Assembly: GCA_016865955.1 (NCBI GenBank)
Contig: VGNW01000078.1
Span: 1-9,451 of the forward strand
Length of the DNA stretch: 9,451 bases
Direction: 5' to 3'
DNA from: Chloroflexota bacterium
GTDB taxonomy: Bacteria > Chloroflexota > Dehalococcoidia > SZUA-161
Shown piece by piece: positions 1 to 5,756 of the stretch. The notes beneath the pieces are model-generated. The model had not been told where the DNA came from. It did no database searches and was given only the letters and a program-made list of their open reading frames with translations. Each line of letters opens with the position of its first letter. The first letter of the stretch is position 1. Both the position numbers and the translations under genes were made by a program.

Positions 1-485
1 CCGTGGGGCTGATTCCTGAAAACGAACTATCGAAGAAAGCCGGCGTGGAACTCAGTGCTGCTACGAAAGGACCTGTTACTACGGAAGTAATGGAGACCTC
101 CGTGCCGGGTATGTTCTCGTGCGGCAATGTGTCAACTGTATTTGACCTGGTGGACTATGTTGCCCAGACCGGTATGACCGCCGGTGCTAACGCTGCAAAA
201 TATGCGTCAGGCGGACTCAGAAATGGCGGCAAATCGGTGGAGGTCATACCCGGCGATAACGTGAGATTGCTGTTTCCTCAGCGCTACAGTTTTCAGGATG
301 ACCTTGTTCTGTTCATCCGTGCCGCCGAGCCTGTCGAGAACCCCGTAATCATAGAAGTATCTCCGCCGGAATTGAAAATCAAAAGACCGTATGCCCGTCC
401 CAATGAGATGATTCGGGCGAAGGTGCCGAAGGAGAAACTGAAGGACGTGACTAGACCAATCAAGGTCAGCATAAAAGAGAGTTAG
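1..485 (+). CDS. FAD-dependent NAD(P) oxidoreductase, C-terminal part (5' end outside the window)
   Basis: The gene enters from the left edge in the frame starting at base 3, and 160 codons are visible. The GTG at base 3 is an internal valine, because the first residues (VGLIPENELS) are a mid-protein motif of this family. Residues 35-66 hold the C-terminal FAD-binding signature: VPGMFSCGNV, an aspartate in FDLVDY, then GMTAGANAA. This is the pattern of pyridine nucleotide-disulphide oxidoreductases, where the isoalloxazine ring and ribityl chain are held. The last ~85 residues look like a separate beta-rich tail. The gene ends one base before the DUF1667 gene, so the two are almost certainly co-transcribed. 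From family knowledge, this pair often sits beside a GlpA-type FAD glycerol-3-phosphate dehydrogenase and is thought to pass electrons between it and NAD or another carrier. I expect such a gene just upstream, but it is not visible. The exact substrate is unknown. Confidence 0.85.
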   Translation, partial: VGLIPENELSKKAGVELSAATKGPVTTEVMETSVPGMFSCGNVSTVFDLVDYVAQTGMTAGANAAKYASGGLRNGGKSVEVIPGDNVRLLFPQRYSFQDDLVLFIRAAEPVENPVIIEVSPPELKIKRPYARPNEMIRAKVPKEKLKDVTRPIKVSIKES

Positions 486-486
486 C

Positions 487-858
487 ATGGCTCGAGAGAA
501 GAGACGCTTCGTCTGTGTAACCTGCCCCATCGGCTGTGAGATAGATGTGATACACGATGACGGCAAAATCATCTCTATGGAAGGCAACAAATGCAAGAAA
601 TCCGGGGAGTTCGTGCTGCAGGAGCTGATCGAGCCGATGCGCGTGTTGACCACTACCGTTCGAATTCAGGGCGCGAAGTGGCCTGTTATCCCTGTGCGTA
701 CCGACAGGTCGGTTCCCAGGAGATTATTTCCCCGCATAATGAGGCAAATTAAAAACACTGATTTGCAGGCTCCCGTAAATATGCTGGATGTCGTTGTCAA
801 AGACATTGCCGGCACGGGCGCCCACCTCATAGCCACCAGAACCATGCACCGCGAATAG
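487..858 (+). CDS. DUF1667 protein with a putative [4Fe-4S] cysteine motif
   Basis: A protein of 123 residues that starts one base after the stop of the FAD oxidoreductase, so translation is probably coupled. Cysteines 10, 13, 17 and 36 form C-x2-C-x3-C-x18-C. This spacing is like the N-terminal [4Fe-4S] site of molybdopterin oxidoreductases, and the surrounding CPIGCEI and EGNKCKKSGEF match the DUF1667 family as I know it. The C-terminal half (residues 50-123) has no cysteines. It contains LTTTVRI, WPVIPVRT and DLQAPVNMLDVVVKDIAGTG stretches that are typical of the family. I infer that it is a small cluster-carrying subunit or electron carrier for the neighbouring flavoprotein. No signal peptide or membrane segment is visible, so it should be cytoplasmic. 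The stop lies 5 bases from the end of the convergent SDR gene. I see no room for a terminator hairpin between them. Confidence 0.85.
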   Translation: MAREKRRFVCVTCPIGCEIDVIHDDGKIISMEGNKCKKSGEFVLQELIEPMRVLTTTVRIQGAKWPVIPVRTDRSVPRRLFPRIMRQIKNTDLQAPVNMLDVVVKDIAGTGAHLIATRTMHRE

Positions 859-863
859 AAGAA

Positions 864-1670
864 TCATTTTGTGCCGAGGCGCCTTCCCAGAAAGTAACTT
901 ATTATGGCTGGATTAGCACGATGGAGCCACCATAAGAGCCGGGCGCGTTTGGGCACAATGATAATAGCCAGGTTACGCTCGACATCGCGCAGTATAATGC
1001 GGGCGCACCGCTCCGGGCTCATTATCCTCATCGAAGCCAATTGAGAGACCGCTCCTTCACGCTGGAGACCGATAAAGGGTGTTCTATCATAGATTCCTGT
1101 TTTAATAAAAGCAGGGCAGACCACGCTGACCTTGACACCTAGCTTTGCGGCTTCTATTCGTAGCGAAGTGGAAAATCCCATCACAGCATGTTTGCTGGTG
1201 GCGTAAGGCGTACCCAGCGGCAGGGGAAGCAGTCCAGCCAGAGAAGAGATATTGATGATATGACCGGAGTGCTGGCTGACCATGACTCGATAGGCTGCTT
1301 CTGTGCCGTAGATGACGCCCCGGAGATTAACATCCATAACATGTTGCCAGTGCTCGGGGTTCAAGTGCCTGAACTCCCCTCCTACCCCAACCCCTGCGTT
1401 ATTGAACATATAATCAAGCTGACCGTGTTGTGTGACGGTATCATTTACAAGCTCTTGCACTTTAACAGCCTGGGTTACATCGAGATATACTCCACGCGCT
1501 TTGCCCCCTGCGGTTGTAATGCCTGAAGCGACTTCTTGCGCGCCTTCTCCGTTGATGTCTACCGCAATAACCATCTTCGCTTGCCTGCGACCTAACTCTT
1601 CGCAAAGCGCTCTGCCGATTCCCGTAGCCCCACCGGTGACAATAGCGACCTTATCTCTGAAATGATTCAT
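864..1670 (-). CDS. Classical short-chain dehydrogenase/reductase (SDR)
   Basis: A 268-residue protein with every landmark of a classical SDR. The dinucleotide-binding loop is TGGATGIG (residues 12-19), NNAG is at 90-93, and the catalytic tetrad is N115, S143, Y156 and K160 (YATSK). Asp38 at the end of the second beta strand suggests a preference for NAD(H) over NADP(H). Asp64 in YLDV would contact the adenine. The substrate is not evident: the family acts on alcohols, ketones, sterols and acyl chains. The last ~30 residues (KRARLLWWLH through YFLGRRLGTK) extend past the usual core. They are basic and hydrophobic, as in SDRs that associate with membranes or bind lipid-like substrates, but that is inference. 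The ATG has a good ribosome site (AAGGAG on the minus strand, 1679-1684, 8 bases upstream). It follows the GNAT gene by 82 bases and may share its transcript. Confidence 0.92.
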   Translation of the reverse strand: MNHFRDKVAIVTGGATGIGRALCEELGRRQAKMVIAVDINGEGAQEVASGITTAGGKARGVYLDVTQAVKVQELVNDTVTQHGQLDYMFNNAGVGVGGEFRHLNPEHWQHVMDVNLRGVIYGTEAAYRVMVSQHSGHIINISSLAGLLPLPLGTPYATSKHAVMGFSTSLRIEAAKLGVKVSVVCPAFIKTGIYDRTPFIGLQREGAVSQLASMRIMSPERCARIILRDVERNLAIIIVPKRARLLWWLHRANPAIISYFLGRRLGTK

Positions 1671-1690
1671 CGTCTATACTCCTTAATCAA

Positions 1691-1700
1691 ATACCGGTAT
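1691..1700. promoter_or_regulatory. 10-bp perfect palindrome upstream of the SDR gene (possible operator)
   Basis: ATACCGGTAT is a perfect inverted repeat 20 bases upstream of the SDR start, just before its ribosome site. A second short palindrome, AGATATCT, lies about 16 bases further upstream. A regulator could bind here, but short palindromes also occur by chance and no regulator gene is nearby. I found no convincing promoter hexamers in this 82-base gap. Confidence 0.2.
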
Positions 1701-1752
1701 CATTTCGTAATAAAATAGATATCTGAAAACCAGAGTTCGGGAATGAAATTCA

Positions 1753-2418
1753 CTATCCGGGGAATGGCGTCTCTTTCCAGAATTCCCAGCAAAAGAACTT
1801 CACATGACGTGCTTTTGCTACAACTCTCGGGCCAAACTTGGCGTGTGATTTCCGGGATGATATATTGTCGGTTGACACGACATTTCGCGAGGTTTTAAAA
1901 CCCTGCTCTCTAAGAAATTGAAACCTTTTGAAATAGCCGTAGGTCATTAGACCCTTACCCCTGTATTCTGGTACCGTGTATGTACCGCCCGTACATGCCT
2001 GTTTATTTGAGAAATCTATCTTGTATGGTCTGTCGTCAAGTGCTCGTTTAGCCTTCTCATTGAGTGCCACCCATCCGATGTGAGCGAACTCTCCGTCAGC
2101 AAGTATACAAAAAGCTATACCACCCTTGTCCAGACGTTCCTGTCCATTTATTAGACGACTGCGAAAGTCGAAACCCGTAATTTCTGCCAGACGATTTGCT
2201 TCTTCGTTGGTGCGGACTATATGCAGTGCGATGTTCTGTATTTGAGGTAGGAAATCAGCCTCGTTCCTATCTTTTAACTGGTGTTCGTAAAGATAGAAGA
2301 ATTTGACGGAAAAAAACCGCTGGCCCACGAAATCCCAGCCGCGCCTGACAAATGCTGTCAATCCCTCGGACTGGAGGATGTCCTTTGCCCTTCTGGCAAA
2401 TAATTTCAATCCGGTCAT
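1753..2418 (-). CDS. GNAT-family N-acetyltransferase
   Basis: Taking the ATG at 2418, the protein has 221 residues. Residues 140-196 carry the GNAT core: a beta strand ending in GGTYTVP, then the acetyl-CoA pyrophosphate loop YRGKGL (152-157), a following helix, and the late motif NISSRKSHAKFG (185-196), as in enzymes with an N-x-S-S/R-x-x-x-x-x-x-G ending. The first ~60 residues (MTGLKLFARR onward) are basic and aromatic-rich and are not part of the usual fold. The substrate is unknown. A TTG at 2505 would add 29 residues and run into the upstream SMP-30 gene, and neither start has a clear ribosome site. I prefer the ATG because the sequence from there reads like a natural N-terminus. It lies 43 bases after the SMP-30 stop, so co-transcription is likely. 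Local GC is near 44 percent by sampled counts, lower than most neighbours. Confidence 0.8.
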   Translation of the reverse strand: MTGLKLFARRAKDILQSEGLTAFVRRGWDFVGQRFFSVKFFYLYEHQLKDRNEADFLPQIQNIALHIVRTNEEANRLAEITGFDFRSRLINGQERLDKGGIAFCILADGEFAHIGWVALNEKAKRALDDRPYKIDFSNKQACTGGTYTVPEYRGKGLMTYGYFKRFQFLREQGFKTSRNVVSTDNISSRKSHAKFGPRVVAKARHVKFFCWEFWKETPFPG

Positions 2419-2461
2419 TTTTTGTTCGGGCAGTATATAAAATTGAGGGCGGTATCCCCGA

Positions 2462-3307
2462 TTAAGGAAGCCCTGAGCCGGGCACTTCGACCCGTACAAT
2501 TTCAATCATGCCGCCGGGTTTGGCGAGTGCTTCGGCAGGATTATCCGATTCCGCCGTACAAATGAAAAGAGTGCGACGGTCCGGCCCTCCCAGCATACAG
2601 GCAAACGCCTGCTTTCTGGGCTTGATGCGATGAGTCACTCTGCCGCCTTCGCAGCATCGTAAGACTTCGCCGCTCAGCGGCGAAGCAACCCAGATAGCAC
2701 CATCCTCGTCCAGGCATATACCGTCGGGTGTCGATTCAGCGACCTCTGCCCAGACGCGGCGGTTTGATAATGAGCCGTTCTCCCCGATATCGAAGGCGGT
2801 AAGCTTCTGTGCCCATGTCTCAGCTACTATAAGCGTTCGTCCATCAGGGGTGATAACTGTTCCATTGGGGAAAGCCAGATTTTTGGCTACAACGCGCGCT
2901 TTGCCTTTGGGATTTACCATCACTATATTGGCAGGAACAAAAATATCCGGTTGCGCGACGTAGTCGAATCCGAAATTGCCGATATAGGCTCTCCCCGAAG
3001 CGTCAATCACCATGTCGTTACAGTGATAAGAAGCGAGTTTGCTCAAATCACAGACCTCTGTAAGCCCTTCCGGGTCGAGTCGCATAAGCCGTCGGTCTCT
3101 CATAGATACAAGGAGCAAACGTCCGTCGGGCAGCCAGCCCAGCCCCGCAGGCGATTGCGGGACTTCGGCAATCAACTCTTTATTGCCTTTGAGGTCCACA
3201 GTCATCACCTTGCGTGCCAGCATGTCGGAAAGCCACAGTTTGCCATCGTGCCAGCGGGGGCATTCCGGGAACACCAGCCCTTCTGCGAGAACCCTTGTTT
3301 TGGACAT
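2462..3307 (-). CDS. SMP-30/gluconolactonase/LRE-family protein
   Basis: A 281-residue six-bladed beta-propeller protein of the SMP-30 family, members of which are Ca/Zn-dependent lactonases that open sugar or other lactones. The expected metal and catalytic positions are present: E15 in FPECPRW, N97 in HCNDM, N148 in FPNGT and D195 in TPDGICLD. Repeating blade signatures (DGKLWLSD, DGRLLLVS, SGRAYIGNFG, DGRTLIVAETW, DGAIWVAS) run along the chain. The length is normal for the family. No signal peptide is visible, so the enzyme should be cytoplasmic. The ATG is preceded by a purine-rich GAAGGGGG. It is the first gene of a leftward group with the GNAT and SDR genes and faces away from the alpha/beta hydrolase. 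Lactonase plus SDR suggests oxidation and ring opening of an alcohol or sugar derivative, but the substrate cannot be read from the sequence. Confidence 0.9.
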   Translation of the reverse strand: MSKTRVLAEGLVFPECPRWHDGKLWLSDMLARKVMTVDLKGNKELIAEVPQSPAGLGWLPDGRLLLVSMRDRRLMRLDPEGLTEVCDLSKLASYHCNDMVIDASGRAYIGNFGFDYVAQPDIFVPANIVMVNPKGKARVVAKNLAFPNGTVITPDGRTLIVAETWAQKLTAFDIGENGSLSNRRVWAEVAESTPDGICLDEDGAIWVASPLSGEVLRCCEGGRVTHRIKPRKQAFACMLGGPDRRTLFICTAESDNPAEALAKPGGMIEIVRVEVPGSGLP

Positions 3308-3366
3308 TATCCCCCTTCGTGTGAAAAGGTATTTTTTTGTGACCTATGCTTGCTTTTATTGAGCAC

Positions 3367-3396
3367 ATCCTAAGCTGAAAAGAGACCCGTTGTCAA
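3367..3396 (-). promoter_or_regulatory. Candidate sigma-70 promoter for the SMP-30 gene
   Basis: On the minus strand TTGACA (complement of 3391-3396), an 18-base spacer, and TAGGAT (complement of 3367-3372) form a promoter-like pair. The -35 is perfect and the -10 matches 4 of 6. The predicted leader to the SMP-30 start is about 50 bases and would carry a run of seven A. It probably serves the three leftward genes. Confidence 0.45.
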
Positions 3397-3423
3397 TTTC
3401 CGCAGAGCAGCGAAGCAGGCAGG

Positions 3424-3432
3424 TGATATAAT
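3424..3432 (+). promoter_or_regulatory. Candidate extended -10 promoter for the alpha/beta hydrolase
   Basis: TGATATAAT combines a perfect TATAAT with the upstream TG of extended -10 promoters. There is no good -35 at the right distance, which extended -10 promoters can tolerate. Transcription would start near 3439, about 55 bases before the hydrolase start. It lies back to back with the SMP-30 promoter within the same divergent region. Confidence 0.45.
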
Positions 3433-3493
3433 GGGGGTCAGGTGGAATTGGCGGCAAAGACTCTGATATATTAGTTGCTCTACAGTGAAGGTG

Positions 3494-4306
3494 ATGCAGA
3501 AGACAGTAATTCATTTTGCTCATGCGAACGGCTTTCCTTCCGGTACCTATAACAAGCTCTTCGAATTGCTGGGGCCGGAATATTCGGTAATCTCGATTGA
3601 CAGGCTGGGACACAGCGCCGGGTATCCGGTCGATGATAACTGGGCGAGCCTGACCGTCGAGCTCATTCGGCACATAGAGGACAATTGCGACGTGCCGGTT
3701 ATCGGGCTGGGACATTCGCTGGGCGCGATTCTCAACTTCAGGGCTGCGCATGAAAGGCCCGACCTGTTCCGGCAGATTGTTATGCTCGACCCTCCGCTGG
3801 TGTACGGCCCTTTTGCACTCTTCCTTGCCGCTGTCAAGAAGCTGCGGCTTGCGGGACGCATGGGGCCGGCAGCGCTGACAAAAGGACGGCGCGAAGAATG
3901 GCACAGCCGCGAAGAGGCGAAGACGCATCTGCGGGGCAAGGCACTTTTCAGCCGTTTCGACCCGGACTGTTTTTCAGATTACATCGCAAATGGATTAGTT
4001 GAGACATCTTCCGGAGTAAGACTCAGCTTTGACCCGAAGGTGGAAGTGGAGATATTCAAAACGACGCCGCACGACATGCGCAGATTCAATCCGGGATTGA
4101 GCGTCCCCGGGAGTCTGGTTGCGGGCGAGCACAGCGAATTCCGGCGGTTCGTCGAGCCTTTCGCCCGCAGGCATTGGCTGCATTTCGAATGTTTCGCCGG
4201 CGGGTCTCATCTCTTCCCGCTGGAGTATCCCGAAGCAACAGCGATTCTGATAAAAAGGTTGATAGGTGCGGGAAAGCAGACCGCTGTGCGCAAAGAAACA
4301 AGCTAG
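3494..4306 (+). CDS. Alpha/beta-hydrolase fold protein
   Basis: With the ATG at 3494 the protein has 270 residues. The N-terminal strand ends in HFAHANGFPSG (residues 7-17), the oxyanion-hole region. The nucleophile elbow is GLGHSLGA with Ser75, and the probable catalytic histidine is H239 in GGSHLFPLE. The acid may be D99 in LDPPL or E212 in VAGEHSE, and I cannot decide between them. A cap of about 80 residues (roughly 105-185) separates the core halves. This is the general esterase, lactonase or C-C hydrolase fold, and the substrate is not evident. A GTG at 3485 would add three residues. Neither start has a well-spaced ribosome site: GAAGG sits only two bases before the ATG. The gene stands alone, diverging from the SMP-30 gene and converging on the ddh block. 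Confidence 0.88.
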   Translation: MQKTVIHFAHANGFPSGTYNKLFELLGPEYSVISIDRLGHSAGYPVDDNWASLTVELIRHIEDNCDVPVIGLGHSLGAILNFRAAHERPDLFRQIVMLDPPLVYGPFALFLAAVKKLRLAGRMGPAALTKGRREEWHSREEAKTHLRGKALFSRFDPDCFSDYIANGLVETSSGVRLSFDPKVEVEIFKTTPHDMRRFNPGLSVPGSLVAGEHSEFRRFVEPFARRHWLHFECFAGGSHLFPLEYPEATAILIKRLIGAGKQTAVRKETS

Positions 4307-4324
4307 AGTGCAGTAATTAAGTGG

Positions 4325-4341
4325 CGACCCCGATGGGATTC
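4325..4341 (+). repeat. 17-bp direct repeat of the tRNA-Asp 3' end (partner at 5572-5588)
   Basis: CGACCCCGATGGGATTC occurs here and at 5572-5588 in the same orientation, 1,247 bases apart. The match begins exactly at the terminal base of the tRNA and stops within the T loop, with mismatches on both flanks. This is the geometry of att cores used by tRNA-targeting integrases. No integrase gene lies between the copies, only the broken ddh gene. Confidence 0.7.
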
Positions 4342-4388
4342 AGTCACTCTAAACTACACAAGTAACTTGATGATTGAGGTCTACACCA
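4325..4388 (-). pseudogene. Decayed tRNA-Asp copy (tRNA relic) directly after ddh
   Basis: Bases 4325-4341 match bases 5572-5588 exactly over 17 bases. That segment is the 3' end of the intact tRNA-Asp gene, from the discriminator base through the acceptor and T-stem strands into the T loop. At the matching distance on the other side, the minus strand of 4370-4388 (starting TGGTGTAG) agrees with the D-arm of the same tRNA at 15 of 19 positions. The order and orientation are the same and the total spacing is 64 bases against 67. The acceptor 5' strand, a proper anticodon stem-loop and a pairing T-stem are absent, so it cannot be a working tRNA. It begins right after the ddh stop codon. It may be a dead duplicate, or the scar of a recombination event at the tRNA 3' end. 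Confidence 0.6.
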
Positions 4389-4389
4389 G

Positions 4390-5363
4390 CTACATAAAGC
4401 GGCTTCTTAGGACATCTCCGGAGTGAGGGCTAAATAAAGCAGGCGGGATGTCCAGCATTGTGAACGCTCCGTTGTGTCCGAGTTGCTGCAATCTGAAAGC
4501 GGCGCGCGCGCAGGCTACGAGAACACTGCCAGTGAAGTCCGGATTACTCTCCAGTTTACATTGATATTCCAGGATTTGCTTACTCTTACCTGTTAATCCT
4601 GATGTAAGTACGAATCCACCGTGGGGAAGACCAGAGTGGCTTTTCAACATTTCTTCTTTGGTAATGAACTTCACTTCAGTATTGTATTCGGCGTAGTAAT
4701 TAGGCATTTCTACTATCTCTTTTCTTATCCGTTTCCGGTCAGCGCCTTCCTCAACGAGAACATATACCAATCGTTTATGCATTTCTCTTTTGGAAAAATC
4801 CGGTGTTTCTCCATTCCTGACCGCAATAAGGGCATTATCCAAAGGAAGGGTATATTGCCGGGCGTCGATGACACCTTCAACTTTTCTAGCAGCATCAGAA
4901 TGGCCCTGGCTTACTCCGGGGCCCCAGAAGGTGTAACTCTTATTATCAGGTAGAAAGGCATCCCCCAGGACTCGCTCTAATGAGAATATGCCCGGGTCCC
5001 ATCCAGCAGAAATGATGGAGACATGCTTGTTTTTCCTGCCGATAGAGTCCATTTTCTTGAAATATCTGGGGATGTCGGCGTGGGTATCAAAGCTGTCAAC
5101 GGTATTAAACTTACGAGCAAAAAGAGGGCCCTGAATAGGTGTATCTTCCTTGGAACCGCCGCACAAAATGGCTACATCTATCCTTTGTCTTTGGCCAGGG
5201 AGAATTTATCAGTTCGGAGCACTGGGACTTCTGTTATTTCCTTCTTGAGTTGCTCGGGTCTTCTGGTGAATACAGCGGTTAATTGAAGGTCAGCACTATT
5301 TTTCAGGGCACGCTTTACACCACGTCCGAGGTTTCCGTAGCCGACAATTGCGACATTTATCAT
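4390..5363 (-). pseudogene. ddh: meso-Diaminopimelate D-dehydrogenase, interrupted by a single-base frameshift
   Basis: Two minus-strand reading frames join into one Ddh of normal size (~324 residues). Bases 5363-5178 encode residues 1-61 and end in TAG. Bases 5181-4390 continue in another frame with IDVAILCGGS, so one base is missing near 5181. The N-terminal part has the Rossmann loop GYGNLGRG (residues 8-15). The second part has VDSFDTH, SAGWDPG (about 119-125), TFWGPGVSQGHSDA (about 145-158) and PHGGFVLTSG, all hallmarks of NADPH-dependent Ddh. The enzyme interconverts meso-diaminopimelate and L-2-amino-6-oxopimelate, a one-step route to lysine and peptidoglycan precursors. The ATG has AGGA 9 bases upstream. 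GC is near 41 percent in sampled lines, against about 58 percent in a sampled line of the cysteine desulfurase gene, which hints at transfer. A sequencing error could also explain the break. Confidence 0.88.
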
Positions 5364-5536
5364 CTTAACAAATCCTATTCCTTATAAATTTACAATTACT
5401 ATACTATAATTTAAGGAGAATTGGGAGTATCGAAGTAAGTCTTGGTCTACTAGCTCTTGGAACTTGCTTAAGAAATACTTGGGGGATAAAAGCAATTGAT
5501 TTAAACTTTGGACTTATACTCTGCAATATTGAAGCT

Positions 5537-5562
5537 AAAAAGGCGACCAAAAGGTCGCCTTT
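5537..5562 (-). terminator. Rho-independent terminator of tRNA-Asp
   Basis: Read on the minus strand, AAAGGCGACC and GGTCGCCTTT pair around a TTTT loop, and the stem runs into a T tract followed by AGC. It lies about 10 bases after the tRNA 3' end and should end that transcript before ddh, which would therefore need its own promoter. Confidence 0.88.
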
Positions 5563-5571
5563 ACGTTCACC

Positions 5572-5645
5572 CGACCCCGATGGGATTCGAACCCACGATC
5601 TTCTGCGTGACAGGCAGATATGTTTGACCGCTACACCACGGGGCC
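5572..5645 (-). tRNA. trnD: tRNA-Asp (anticodon GTC)
   Basis: A 74-base cloverleaf on the minus strand. The acceptor GGCCCCG pairs with CGGGGTC (one G-T wobble), and the discriminator is G, as usual for tRNA-Asp. The D-stem is GTGT/ACAT. The anticodon stem TCTGC/GCAGA encloses the loop CTGTCAC with anticodon GTC (complement of 5609-5611). The variable region has five bases, and the T arm GTGGG/CCCAT closes the canonical TTCGAAT loop. The 3' CCA is not encoded. It has its own promoter about 25 bases upstream and a hairpin terminator downstream. Its last 17 bases recur at 4325-4341. Confidence 0.97.
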
Positions 5646-5669
5646 GCAAAACCACTTGTTAACCATCTG

Positions 5670-5699
5670 ATTGTATCAATTCCCAATTCAACTTGTCAA
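5670..5699 (-). promoter_or_regulatory. Sigma-70 promoter of tRNA-Asp
   Basis: On the minus strand TTGACA (complement of 5694-5699), an 18-base spacer, and TACAAT (complement of 5670-5675) form a near-consensus promoter. Transcription should start near 5663, about 18 bases before the mature tRNA. Its -35 overlaps the -35 of the opposing cysteine desulfurase promoter. Confidence 0.75.
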
Positions 5700-5721
5700 G
5701 GAGAATCCGCTTTGGTATGAT
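5693..5721 (+). promoter_or_regulatory. Sigma-70 promoter of the cysteine desulfurase gene
   Basis: TTGTCA (5693-5698), a 17-base spacer and TATGAT (5716-5721) each match consensus at 5 of 6 positions. Transcription would start near 5728, leaving a leader of about 29 bases that contains GAAGGG before the TTG start. Confidence 0.65.
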
Positions 5722-5756
5722 GAAACTTTGATAGCACTTTTTAGAAGGGCAGGAAA

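Noticed and set aside
207..653. 148-residue minus-strand open frame across the FAD oxidoreductase and DUF1667 genes
   Set aside because: It spans the junction of two recognised co-directional genes and has no family motif.
4325..4388. A second functional tRNA-Asp gene
   Set aside because: No acceptor 5' strand, no five-pair anticodon stem with a seven-base loop, and no pairing T-stem.
4307..4389. Terminator for the convergent hydrolase and ddh genes
   Set aside because: The only hairpin seen, CAAG-TAA-CTTG near 4358-4368, is four pairs long with no T tract.
5164..5190. Programmed -1 frameshift in ddh
   Set aside because: The bases before the stop (GAC AAA GGA TAG) contain no slippery heptamer of the X XXY YYZ type, and no strong hairpin is obvious just downstream. 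A lost base or sequence error fits better.
5404..5655. 83-residue minus-strand open frame around the tRNA
   Set aside because: It reads through the tRNA-Asp gene and its terminator, so it cannot be a protein gene.
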